Position numbers and translations under genes: made by a program
Origin: DATHBD01 sp035296325
GTDB lineage: Bacteria; Actinomycetota; Actinomycetes; Mycobacteriales; Micromonosporaceae
Length of the DNA: 64,000 nucleotides
Reading direction: 5' to 3'
Assembly (NCBI GenBank): GCA_035296325.1
Contig: DATHBD010000081.1
Span: 124,001 to 188,000, forward strand
Notes under the pieces: model-generated
The model's database searches: none
The model's input: only the letters and a program-made list of their open reading frames with translations
Told to the model about the DNA's origin: nothing
Shown: piece after piece, positions 25,626 through 33,795 of the stretch
How the letters are laid out: each line of letters starts with the position of its first letter
How positions within the stretch are numbered: the stretch's first letter is position 1

Positions 25626-25973
25626 ATGCACAGTGAGCTCAGCAACGGGGCACGGCACGCGGCCGCCAGGTCCACGCTCGGCGGGCTGATGACCTGGCTG
25701 GGGCGGGCCGGCATCGAGGCGGCCCGGGGCACCCCGACCTTGCTGGCAGCGGTGGATCAGCACGCCGCCGCAGTACGGGATGCGCTCAGCGAGCCGTCCC
25801 GGGGCCTGGCGGCGGTCGCCCTGGCCGGCTACGCATGCGGCGTCCGGGACACGGCGATCGAGCACAACTGGCAGGTACCCGATCCAGCCGACACCGACTG
25901 GCGGGCCGCGGACTGGCCGACGCTGCGCCTCCTGGGGGTGTGCTCCCTGGCGCGCACCCACGGATGGGCCTGA
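25626..25973 (+). CDS. Small DUF6401-like protein
   Basis: 115 residues, mostly alpha-helical, without signal or membrane segments. The pattern GARHAAARSTLGGLMTWLG, RGTPTLLAAVDQHAAAVRDAL, LAGYACGVRD and the tryptophan-rich DWRAADWPTLRLLGVCSLARTHG resembles small actinobacterial proteins grouped as DUF6401. They are named after natural-product loci but are of unknown role. No biosynthetic genes lie nearby. ATG 25626 begins the conserved part; the upstream frame to 25527 looks non-coding. It is convergent with the ATPase gene at 26014. Confidence 0.6.
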   Translation: MHSELSNGARHAAARSTLGGLMTWLGRAGIEAARGTPTLLAAVDQHAAAVRDALSEPSRGLAAVALAGYACGVRDTAIEHNWQVPDPADTDWRAADWPTLRLLGVCSLARTHGWA

Positions 25974-26013
25974 CGCGCGCCGCCGGGCGGCACTGCAGCG
26001 ACAACGTCGTCGG

Positions 26014-27306
26014 TCAGCGCCAGCCGACGTCGATGCGCTGACCGCGGCCGTCGAAGAAGTGCAACGCGTCCATCCGGATCGCCACGGACAACGGGTGGCC
26101 GGAGCTGATCGCAGGGTACGGGGCGAGGCGCACGGAAAGTTCGGCCCGGCGCATATGGTGGCGACCGCCCTCGCTGAACACCCGGCCGTCGCCGTCGGTC
26201 GCGTCCAGGTTCTCGTCGGGCTTGGCCCGGTTGCCGCGGCGCCCGACCAGTCGGCGTAGCCCGCCCGTGTTGACCGGGGTCTCCAGCGGCGTGCTTCCCA
26301 TTTCGTCGACCACGATCGCGGTGGCGCCGATGTCGAGGAAGGCCAGCGTCTCGTGGCCGTGGTGCTCCAGGAACGTGACCTTTCCATGCAGGACGTGGCC
26401 CTCGGTCTCGGCCGTCACCGGCATCAGCGCCTCGGCGCGCATCCCGATCACGATGCGTTCACCGTGGAAGTGCGCGATGGCCCGGGAGCGAAGGTCATTC
26501 CACGGCATGTACAGGGTCTGTTCGCCGATGTGCAGGGCGATGTGCCGGTCGAGGTGCACGTACACCTGCGCCTCGAGGAGGTTCATCCGCGGGCTGCCCA
26601 GGAAGGCGGCGACGTAGAGGGTGGCCGGCCGGCCGTACACCTGGGTGGGCGTGCCGATGTCCTGGATGACGCCGCGCCGCATGATGGCGACCCGGTCGGC
26701 CATGGTCAGCGCCTCGGCCTGGTCGTGGGTGACGTAGATGGTGGTCACGCCCAGCTCCCGGACCAGCCCGCTGATCTCGGCACGCAACTCCGCGCGGAGC
26801 TGGCTGTCGAGGTTCGACAGCGGCTCGTCCATCAGGAAGAAGTTGGGCTGGCGGACGATCGCGCGGCCCATGGCGACCCGCTGCCGCTGCCCACCGGAGA
26901 GTTGCCCCGGGCGTCGGCCCAGCACGTCGCCGATCCCCAACGCGGCCGCCACCTCGGCGATCTGCTCGGAGCGCGGTGCCGGCTCGACCCCCGACAGCTT
27001 CAGCGGGAACCCGATGTTCTCCCCCACGGACATGTGCGGATAGAGCGCGAAGTCCTGAAAGATCATGGCGACGCCCCGGTCCCGCGGCGGAGTCTGCCCG
27101 GCCGGCTCGCCGTCGATCAGGATCACGCCCGAGGTTGGATCGTCGAGCCCGGCGATCATGCGCAGAATCGTGGACTTCCCGCAGCCGGACGGCCCGAGCA
27201 GGACCATGAATTCCCCGCTCGCCACCTCCAGGTTCGCGCGATCGACCGCGACGGTCCCGTCCGGAAAGGTCTTCGTCACGTCGTTCAGGGCGACGGTAGC
27301 CAACAT
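26014..27306 (-). CDS. MsmX/UgpC-type sugar ABC transporter ATPase, stand-alone
   Basis: Cytoplasmic ATPase of CUT1-type sugar importers, 430 residues. Walker A GPSGCGKST (about 37-45), Q-loop, signature LSGGQRQRVAMGRAI and Walker B FFLMDEP are intact. The C-terminal ~180 residues form the MOP/TOBE-like regulatory part. No binding protein or permease is adjacent, which fits an MsmX-like multi-task ATPase shared by several importers. GGAGG is only three bases from ATG 27306; TTG 27303, six bases away, gives MATVALNDVTKTF and may be the true start. Confidence 0.9.
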   Translation of the reverse strand: MLATVALNDVTKTFPDGTVAVDRANLEVASGEFMVLLGPSGCGKSTILRMIAGLDDPTSGVILIDGEPAGQTPPRDRGVAMIFQDFALYPHMSVGENIGFPLKLSGVEPAPRSEQIAEVAAALGIGDVLGRRPGQLSGGQRQRVAMGRAIVRQPNFFLMDEPLSNLDSQLRAELRAEISGLVRELGVTTIYVTHDQAEALTMADRVAIMRRGVIQDIGTPTQVYGRPATLYVAAFLGSPRMNLLEAQVYVHLDRHIALHIGEQTLYMPWNDLRSRAIAHFHGERIVIGMRAEALMPVTAETEGHVLHGKVTFLEHHGHETLAFLDIGATAIVVDEMGSTPLETPVNTGGLRRLVGRRGNRAKPDENLDATDGDGRVFSEGGRHHMRRAELSVRLAPYPAISSGHPLSVAIRMDALHFFDGRGQRIDVGWR

Positions 27307-27420
27307 CAACCTCCGCACCGTCGTTACGACTGTCTCTGCGACCTGATCAGGCACGACTGTGGCCAACTTGATTGAATGCCACCATCGGGTAAACGACCAG
27401 TGTGCATCCTGTAACTGCTT

Positions 27421-27449
27421 CGTTACGGGCCCGAGTTGGGCTCGTAACG
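27421..27449. terminator. Hairpin between DUF4230 and MsmX-type genes
   Basis: Arms CGTTACGGGCCC (27421-27432) and GGGCTCGTAACG (27438-27449) pair with one wobble over a 5-nt loop. It lies 68 bp after the DUF4230 stop and 115 bp before the ATPase start, both minus strand. It may be a terminator or an operator; the surrounding AT-richer sequence suggests a promoter close by. Confidence 0.5.
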
Positions 27450-27516
27450 GCCGTAGTCAATACGTATGGGGCGCACACTACGCCGTACCGACCAGGTCTG
27501 ACTGCCCCAATCGGGC

Positions 27517-28320
27517 TCAGGGAGCGGCGAAGGTCACCGTGACAGTCGTGTAGCCGAGTGAGCGAAGCATGCCTTCGAGCATCTTGCGGGTATTCTTCTC
27601 TGCCTGTTCGGGCAGACCACTCACCTTGGCCGAGGCGGCGATCTTCTCCTCGGCCAGGCGGTAGATCTCCTGCATCCGATTCGGGTCATCCTTGAACATG
27701 TCGCCGATGTGGTTCAGCAGGCCCTTCTCACTGGCGAACACGTAGCTGCGCTCATTGTCGATGTTGGGCTTACCCAGCGCCGGCGCTGGCAGCTTGATGT
27801 CAACCCGCGTGCCGTCGGCCGACTCGGTGATGGCGCCCTCGCCGATGTCCGCGAAGTCGACGTAGGCCTCCACGGTGCCCGCGGCGACGAAGAGGGTCCG
27901 TTCACTGACCAGGAAGTCCGGAATGTGCTTGCGGTTGTTCTGCAGATCGACGATGACCTCGAGGTTGCCTTCGGCGGCGACGAAGCGGCTCATGTCCTGG
28001 ATCGACTTGAGCAATACCGGCTGACTCCGGTCGGTGCGCTCGGTCCCGAAGGGGTTCGTCAGGCTGGGCCACAGACCGGCGGAACGCACCCCCAGGACCA
28101 TCGCGAGAACCAGGGCGGCAGTGGCGGCGAGCCAGAACAGACTCCTCGGAAACCCGCCCGCCATCGCCGGCCTGGCGCCCACCAGCGGCTGGGGCGGCTC
28201 GACCGGCGGCGGTCCGGCCGGCCCGACGGTCGCCGTGACGGCGGGGTACTCGGCGGTCGGTGCCGGCACCCCGGACTGACCCGGAGGGAAATTGGATTCC
28301 GGTACGTCGTCGCGAGCCAT
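27517..28320 (-). CDS. DUF4230 single-pass membrane protein
   Basis: 267 residues of unknown function. A Pro-rich cytoplasmic start (about 1-55) and one membrane helix (about 58-78, LFWLAATAALVLAMVLGV) precede an outer domain (about 95-267) of the DUF4230 type. This domain has LLKSIQDMSRFVAAEGNLEV, RTLFVAAGTVEAYVDFADI, LPAPALGKPNID and a helical end EKNTRKMLEGMLRSLGY. ATG 28320 has GGAGG six bases upstream; the frame to 28383 is ignored for that reason. Monocistronic, with its own hairpin downstream. Confidence 0.85.
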   Translation of the reverse strand: MARDDVPESNFPPGQSGVPAPTAEYPAVTATVGPAGPPPVEPPQPLVGARPAMAGGFPRSLFWLAATAALVLAMVLGVRSAGLWPSLTNPFGTERTDRSQPVLLKSIQDMSRFVAAEGNLEVIVDLQNNRKHIPDFLVSERTLFVAAGTVEAYVDFADIGEGAITESADGTRVDIKLPAPALGKPNIDNERSYVFASEKGLLNHIGDMFKDDPNRMQEIYRLAEEKIAASAKVSGLPEQAEKNTRKMLEGMLRSLGYTTVTVTFAAP

Positions 28321-28423
28321 TCGGGGCCTCCAGGTCACGATGTCGAACGGCGTCCTACCCAGAACGGTAAGCGCAACTGTCACTCCCCGCTAGCCGCTCA
28401 GCTCGAAGCGTTACCGTATGCGG

Positions 28424-29587
28424 TCAACTGAACGCGGCGAGTCCGGTCATCGCCTCGCCCACAATGAGCTGGTGAATCTCCGAGGTGCCCTCGTAGGTGA
28501 GCACGGTCTCCAGGTTCGCGGCATGCCGCATGATCGGGTACTCCCCGCTGATGCCGTTGGCCCCGAGAATCGTGCGGCACTGGCGGGCGATGGTGAGCGC
28601 CTCGCGGACGTTGTTCAGCTTGCCCACGCTGACCTGCGCGGGGGTCAGGGTGCCGGCGTCGGCGCGCCGACCCAGGTGCACCGCCAGCAGGTACCCCTTC
28701 TGCAACTCCACGGCGGCGTCGACCAGCTTCGCCTGGGTCAACTGGAAGGCCGCGATGGGCCGGCCGAACTGGGTGCGCCGGACCGCGTAGTCGAGTGCGG
28801 TGTGCAGGCAGTCCCGGGCGGCGCCCAGCGCACCCCAGACGATGCCGTACCGCGCCTGGTTCAGGCAGGCCAGCGGCGCGCGCAGGCCACGGGCCAGTGG
28901 CAGCCGCGCCGCCTCCGGCAGGCGCACGTCGTCGAGGACGACCTCACCGGTGACCGACGCGCGCAGCGAGAGCTTGTGCCGGATCTCCCGGGCCGAGACG
29001 CCGGGCGTCTCCATCGGCACGAGGAACCCCGCGATGCCCTCGTCGGTGCGTGCCCAGACCACGGCGACGTCCGCCACCGGCGCGTTGGTGATCCACATCT
29101 TGCTACCGCGGAGCAGCCAGTCGCCGCCATCCCGGCGCGCCCGGGTCGCCATCGACGCCGGATCGGAGCCGTGGTCGGGCTCGGTGAGGGCGAAGCAGCC
29201 GATCGTCTCGCCGGTGGCCATGTGCGGCAGCCACTCCTGCTTCTGCTCCGCGCTGCCGAATGCCGCGATCGCCTCCATGGCGAGCGACCCCTGCACGCTG
29301 ACCATGCTCCGCACCCCGGAGTCGGCCGCCTCCAACTCCAGGCAGGCCAGCCCGTACGCCACCGCGGACGCGCCGGCGCACCCGTACCCGTCCAGCCGCA
29401 TGCCGAGCAGGCCGATGGCGGCAAGCTCCCTGGCCAGTTCCCGGGCCGGCAGCGCGCCGTGCTCGTACCAGCCTGCGACGTAGGGGCGGATCCGGTCGTC
29501 CACCACCCGCCGCACCAGTGCCCGGACCTGCAACTCCTCCGCCGAGTGCAGGGAATCGACGTCGAGCAGTGCCAACGGGTCAATCAC
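28424..29587 (-). CDS. Acyl-CoA dehydrogenase, glutaryl-CoA dehydrogenase-like
   Basis: FAD-dependent dehydrogenase of acyl-CoA thioesters, 387 residues. Visible are the FAD/substrate blocks CFALTEPDHGSDP and WITNAP, RRTQFGRPIAAFQLTQAKL, and the catalytic-base Glu in LTYEGTSEIHQLIVGEA, positioned as in the GCDH group. GTG 29587 overlaps the upstream small gene by 8 bp and sits at the family start, so the long in-frame upstream stretch is not used. The substrate cannot be read from sequence. Confidence 0.9.
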   Translation of the reverse strand: MIDPLALLDVDSLHSAEELQVRALVRRVVDDRIRPYVAGWYEHGALPARELARELAAIGLLGMRLDGYGCAGASAVAYGLACLELEAADSGVRSMVSVQGSLAMEAIAAFGSAEQKQEWLPHMATGETIGCFALTEPDHGSDPASMATRARRDGGDWLLRGSKMWITNAPVADVAVVWARTDEGIAGFLVPMETPGVSAREIRHKLSLRASVTGEVVLDDVRLPEAARLPLARGLRAPLACLNQARYGIVWGALGAARDCLHTALDYAVRRTQFGRPIAAFQLTQAKLVDAAVELQKGYLLAVHLGRRADAGTLTPAQVSVGKLNNVREALTIARQCRTILGANGISGEYPIMRHAANLETVLTYEGTSEIHQLIVGEAMTGLAAFS

Positions 29588-29873
29588 ACTGGTACACCCG
29601 GGCGTGGATCGAGTTGCGCTGCTGCAGCGCCGCGCGCAGGGCCCGATGCAGCCCATCCTCCAGGTAGAGGCTGCCCTGCCACTGCACCACGTGCGGGAAG
29701 AGGTCGCCGTAGAACGTGGAGTCCTCGGCGAGTAGCCGGTCGAGCGCAAGCTCGCGCTTGGTGGTGATGAGCTGGTCCAGGCGGACCGGTCGGGGCGGAA
29801 TCTCCGACCACTCCTTCATCGTGAGGTTGTGGTCGGCGTACGGCCGACCGTCGCGAACCGCTTTGAAGATCAC
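29580..29873 (-). CDS. Conserved 97-residue actinobacterial protein upstream of acyl-CoA dehydrogenase
   Basis: Unknown function. The sequence is compact and ordered (IFKAVRDGRPYADHNL, IPPRPVRLDQLITTKREL, EDSTFYGDLFPHVVQWQG, LYLEDGLHRALRAAL), with a phrase like the ParB-family D-G-x-H-R motif. Similar short proteins occur in mycobacteria and Streptomyces as conserved hypotheticals, from memory only. GTG start at 29873. Its last 8 bp overlap the acyl-CoA dehydrogenase start, which implies translational coupling. Confidence 0.75.
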   Translation of the reverse strand: MIFKAVRDGRPYADHNLTMKEWSEIPPRPVRLDQLITTKRELALDRLLAEDSTFYGDLFPHVVQWQGSLYLEDGLHRALRAALQQRNSIHARVYQCD

Positions 29874-29970
29874 AAAGGCTCACCCCCCGCCGCGCCGGAC
29901 ATCGGCCCAGCCTAGCGGCACCGGGTGACATCCCACCGGCGCGGGAAGCGGTTCACCCGCTCAGCACCCG

Positions 29971-30591
29971 CTACGCCGGGTCGTACCGGACGCCCCAGCG
30001 GCCCCGGTGCACCACCTCGGGCACCTCCCGCCGGCCGCGGCGCAACGACGGGGACGGGCGGTCCGGCGCCCGGTACCCGACGGTGATCGCACCGACCGGC
30101 GTGAATGCCGACGGCACCGCGAACGCCTCGCGGTAGGGCCCGATCCGGTCCGGCGGGATGCCGAAGAAGCAGGCGCCCAACCCCTCGTCGACGGCTCCCA
30201 GCAGCATCAACAGGCCAGCCATCCCGGGGTCGATGTGCCAGTACGGGACCGGCCAGCGCCCCTCGTCACGATCGGTCCACCCCTTGTCCGGCTCGGCGTA
30301 GCGGTCCAGGTAGGCGTCCCGGTTGCCATGCGCCACGACGATCAGCGGGGCGCGGCGCATCCCCGCCGACCAGGCACTGCCAGCCATCCCGGGCGGGGTG
30401 CTCGCGGCCCAGAACGCCGCGCGTTCGTCGGCTGTGGCGAGCACCAGGAAGCCCCAGCCCTGGGCGAAGCCGGCCGATGGTGCGCGCACGGCGTACCCCA
30501 GCAGCCGGTCGACGACCTCGGCCGGAACCGGCCGGTCGGGGTCGTAGTTGCGCACCATCCGCCGGCGGCGGACCACCTCGCTGTACTCCAC
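29971..30591 (-). CDS. FMN-dependent nitroreductase-family protein
   Basis: 206 residues with the nitroreductase fold. The N-terminal YSEVVRRRRMVRNYDPDRPV supplies FMN phosphate-binding Arg residues, followed by APSAGFAQGWGFLVLA and the glycine-rich MAGLLMLLGAVDEGLGACFFG. It reduces an unknown nitro, quinone or enone substrate with NAD(P)H. GTG start, eight bases after the aldose-epimerase stop, so the two are probably co-transcribed. Confidence 0.87.
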   Translation of the reverse strand: MEYSEVVRRRRMVRNYDPDRPVPAEVVDRLLGYAVRAPSAGFAQGWGFLVLATADERAAFWAASTPPGMAGSAWSAGMRRAPLIVVAHGNRDAYLDRYAEPDKGWTDRDEGRWPVPYWHIDPGMAGLLMLLGAVDEGLGACFFGIPPDRIGPYREAFAVPSAFTPVGAITVGYRAPDRPSPSLRRGRREVPEVVHRGRWGVRYDPA

Positions 30592-30599
30592 CGAACGGG

Positions 30600-31559
30600 C
30601 TACCCGTCGCCGTCGGCCGGGGCCGACAGTGGCCGGATGCCCCAGGAGGCGGTCCAGGTCTCGCCGGGCTGCAGCACGATCAGGTCACGGCCGGACCGGT
30701 ACGCGTCCGGCGGGCAGGTCATCGGCTCCACCGCAACCGAGCGTCGGCGCCGGTCCGGAGCCAGGGTGTCGCCGGTGTAGACCTGCCACCAGATGAACGC
30801 CCGATCGGCCCAGACCCCGACGCCCTCGCCGGTCGGCCCGGTCAGGGTGACTTCGGACGTGCCGTCGGACGCGTGATCCACCTCGCCGAACGCCGTGTCG
30901 AGCACCGCGTTGCCGATCCGCCGTGGCTCGGTGTAGTCGAGTTCGCCGCCGGCCACCCGGGTCGCCCCGATCGGCAGCTGCCGGCTGTCCACCAGGAGCC
31001 GGCTGTGCCCCGGCACCCGGAGCAGCAGATCGTCCACGGCGACGTCGGGGACCTGCAGGTACGGGTGCGGCGCGAAGCCGAACGGGCACGGCTGGGTGCT
31101 CAGGTTGCTGACCTCGTGGGCCGCCCGTAGACCGTCCGACCCGACCGACCACGTGGTCCGCAGCAGCAGCGACCACGGGTACCCGGCGGTCGGCACGAGT
31201 TCGTACTCCACCGTGACGGCGGCGGCCGAGGACTCCACGACATGCCAACGCGCCCAGTTGACCAGGCCGTGGATGGCGTTGCCCCGATCCGGTTCGGTGA
31301 GCGGGAGCTGGTACTTCACGTCGCCGAAGGCGTACTGGCCGTCCCGGATCCGGTTGGGCCAGGGGGCGAGCACCTGACCGGCGGAGCCGGGGCAGATCTC
31401 CGAGTCGTCGTAGCGGTGGACCAGATCGACGCCGGCGACGGAGTATGCCCGCAGGCCTCCTCCAACCTCGACCACGACGGCCTCGTGGCCGTCGGCGCTG
31501 ATGGTCCACTGCGCACCCGACGGGGCGGGTGCGCGGGTGAGCTGGGCGGCGGTTTCCAT
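30600..31559 (-). CDS. Aldose 1-epimerase-family protein
   Basis: 319 residues of the galactose-mutarotase beta-sandwich fold, interconverting alpha and beta anomers of aldoses. Family blocks are QVLAPWPNRIRDGQYAF, the catalytic-type His in NAIHGLVNWARW, FGFAPHPYL and AVEPMTCPPDAY; a Glu base near the C-terminus fits VLQPGETW. ATG 31559 is preferred to GTG 31568. The gene is 18 bp downstream of the MFS exporter gene, suggesting a pdxH-MFS-epimerase-nitroreductase transcription unit. Confidence 0.88.
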   Translation of the reverse strand: METAAQLTRAPAPSGAQWTISADGHEAVVVEVGGGLRAYSVAGVDLVHRYDDSEICPGSAGQVLAPWPNRIRDGQYAFGDVKYQLPLTEPDRGNAIHGLVNWARWHVVESSAAAVTVEYELVPTAGYPWSLLLRTTWSVGSDGLRAAHEVSNLSTQPCPFGFAPHPYLQVPDVAVDDLLLRVPGHSRLLVDSRQLPIGATRVAGGELDYTEPRRIGNAVLDTAFGEVDHASDGTSEVTLTGPTGEGVGVWADRAFIWWQVYTGDTLAPDRRRRSVAVEPMTCPPDAYRSGRDLIVLQPGETWTASWGIRPLSAPADGDG

Positions 31560-31577
31560 GCCGCGCACCCTATCCGG

Positions 31578-32879
31578 CTACGGGCGCGCAATGGCGTAGC
31601 GTCTCAGTACCGGGAATGCCGCGCCGATGAGCAGGGCCACCGCCGCGGCGGCCAGTCCCCCGCCGACCCAGGCGACGGTCGGCCCGAACCACTGCGCCGT
31701 CGCGCCGATCCGCAGATCACCCAGTCGGGGTCCGCCGGCCACGACGACAAAGAACACCCCCTGCAGGCGACCCTGCATGGCGGCGGGTGCGTAGGTCTGG
31801 AACAGCGTCTGCCGGAACACGGCGCTGACCAGGTCCGCGGCGCCGGCCAGGGCGAGGAACGCCAGCACGAGCCACAGCCACGGCGCGGCTCCGGCGGCGG
31901 CCACGGCGAGCCCCCACACCGCCACCGCGACGATGATGGCCAGGCCCTGCCGCCGCACCCGGGAGACCCAGCCGGAACTCACTCCGGCCAGCATCGAGCC
32001 GAGCGCGATGGCGCTGTACAGCCAGCCGATCGCGGACGCGCCGAAGCGCTCCGCCGCCACCTCCGGGAAGAGCGCCCGGGGCATGGCGAGCACCATGGCG
32101 GCCAGGTCGATCGCGAAGGTGAGCAGGATGAGCTGCGACGCGGCGAGGTAGCGGAAGCCGGCGACCATGTCGCGGAGCCCACCGGACCGGGCCCGGACCG
32201 GTGGGTCGGGCTTCTGGACCGGGTCCCCGTGGGGGTCCGGCGCGGCAGCCGTCGGCGGCAGCGCCGGCAGGCGGGCGGCCGCCCACAGCGCCACCGTGAA
32301 CGCGGCGGCGTCCACCGCGTACGCCACCGCGATGTCGGTCCCGGCGATCACCAGGCCGGCGGTGAGCGGCCCGGCGACGGATGCGGCATTGGAGACCGTG
32401 AACCCGAGCGTGTTCGCGGACGCGACCTCGGCGGCCGGGACGATGCTGGGCAGGATCGCCTGCCGCGCGGGGTTGCTCACCGCGAACGCCGCGGCCTGCA
32501 CCGCGACCAGCCCGAGAATCAGGTACGGGTTGCCGAGGCGCAGCAGCGCCTGGGCGAGCAGGCCGAGCGTCGCCACCCAGGCCAGCAGCGAACTCGCCAG
32601 CAGCACGACCCGCCGGTCCAGCGCGTCGGTGACGGCGCCGCCCCACGGCGCGAACACCAGCAGCGGTACCAGGCCGGCGACGCCGAGCAGACCGACCCAG
32701 AGCGATGATCCGGTGAGCTGGTACACCTGCACCGGCACGGCGACCGCGGTGAACTGGAACCCGAAGAACGACACCGCGCCGCCGAGGAAGAGGCGGCGGT
32801 AGGCGGCGTGTCGCAGCGGGCGGACGTCGATGGCGTGCCGGCGCAGCCAACCGCGCCGTCGGTCGGTTCCCGGCGTCAC
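31578..32879 (-). CDS. MFS transporter, EntS-like group
   Basis: 433-residue integral membrane protein with twelve predicted helices. The A-loop motif between helices 2 and 3 reads GGAVTDALDRRVVLL, and the large cytoplasmic loop is near residues 210-225. Related to EntS/MFS_3-type exporters; the substrate is unknown. The GTG start overlaps the pdxH stop (GTGA), so the two are translated together. Confidence 0.85.
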   Translation of the reverse strand: MTPGTDRRRGWLRRHAIDVRPLRHAAYRRLFLGGAVSFFGFQFTAVAVPVQVYQLTGSSLWVGLLGVAGLVPLLVFAPWGGAVTDALDRRVVLLASSLLAWVATLGLLAQALLRLGNPYLILGLVAVQAAAFAVSNPARQAILPSIVPAAEVASANTLGFTVSNAASVAGPLTAGLVIAGTDIAVAYAVDAAAFTVALWAAARLPALPPTAAAPDPHGDPVQKPDPPVRARSGGLRDMVAGFRYLAASQLILLTFAIDLAAMVLAMPRALFPEVAAERFGASAIGWLYSAIALGSMLAGVSSGWVSRVRRQGLAIIVAVAVWGLAVAAAGAAPWLWLVLAFLALAGAADLVSAVFRQTLFQTYAPAAMQGRLQGVFFVVVAGGPRLGDLRIGATAQWFGPTVAWVGGGLAAAAVALLIGAAFPVLRRYAIARP

Positions 32880-33622
32880 GGCGCCAGCCGCTCCACCACC
32901 CAGACGTCGCCCGCCGGCGCCGCCTCGTCACCGGACCCGGCGACCGGCCCGCCCGCCGGTTCGTCGACCGGCCCGGCTGTCCGGCGGAACCGCAGGCGGT
33001 CGTGGAGCCGGCTCGGTCGGCCCTGCCAGAACTCCACCGTCTCGGGTACGACCCGCAGACCACCCCAGTGCTCCGGTGCCGGGATCGGCGGGTCGGCGTC
33101 GCCGACACCGAAGCGCTCCGCCTCCCGGCGCCACGCCTCCTCCAGCGCCGCCCGCGACGGCAACACCGTCGACTGTGGACTCGCCCAGGCCCCGAGCTGG
33201 GCGGCGCGCGGCCGCTTGGCGAAGTACTCCGCGGTCTCGGCGCGGTCGACGAGCGTCACGGCACCGCACACGACGACCTGGCGGTGCAGCGGCAGCCACG
33301 GGAACACCAGGCTGGCGTACCGCTGGGAAAGCGCTTCGCTGCCCTTGCGCGACGAGTAGTTGGTGAAGAACGTGAAACCTCGCGCGTCGTACCCCTTGAG
33401 CAGCACCGTGCGGGCACTGGGGCGGCCGGCCACGTCGGCGGTCGCCAGCACCATGGCGTTCGGTTCCGGCAGGCCGGCGGCGACCGCCTCGGTGAACCAC
33501 CGCCCGAACTGGGTGGGCCAGTCCGGCGCGAGGTCAGCCTCGTCGAGGCCACCGGTGTACTCGTTGCGCATCCGCGCCAGATCCGCAGGAGGCTGTGGTG
33601 TGGTGGGGGTCACGGCCACCAT
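32876..33622 (-). CDS. pdxH: Pyridoxamine 5'-phosphate oxidase
   Basis: FMN enzyme oxidising pyridoxamine/pyridoxine phosphate to pyridoxal phosphate, 248 residues. Hallmarks are RTVLLKGYDARGFTFFTNY (FMN binding), RQVVVCG, EYFAKRP, GAWASPQS, PIPAPEHWGGLRVVPE and FWQGRPSRLHDR. An insertion of about 15 Pro/Ala/Gly residues lies near the C-terminus. ATG 33622 has GGAGG four bases upstream and starts the family sequence; the frame to 33730 is not used. Divergent from citA. Confidence 0.95.
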   Translation of the reverse strand: MVAVTPTTPQPPADLARMRNEYTGGLDEADLAPDWPTQFGRWFTEAVAAGLPEPNAMVLATADVAGRPSARTVLLKGYDARGFTFFTNYSSRKGSEALSQRYASLVFPWLPLHRQVVVCGAVTLVDRAETAEYFAKRPRAAQLGAWASPQSTVLPSRAALEEAWRREAERFGVGDADPPIPAPEHWGGLRVVPETVEFWQGRPSRLHDRLRFRRTAGPVDEPAGGPVAGSGDEAAPAGDVWVVERLAP

Positions 33623-33795
33623 CTTTCCTCCGCGGCGGGGACAATACGTGAGGATGTCAGGCGAAACACAGACAGGTGCCCCGTTCGCTCGCGATCTGGC
33701 GTCGAGCGGTCGAAGATGGGATTGAGGCATGGTTAAGTAGGTCGCCTCAGTTCACGGAGCAGCGCCAGCGCGACGACGCACGGATCAGGAGAGCG

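Noticed and set aside
33325..33338. GGAAAGCGCTTCG within pdxH, similar to the LacI-type operators
   Set aside because: It lies inside a coding region, the second half does not match, and the sequence is explained by the codons.
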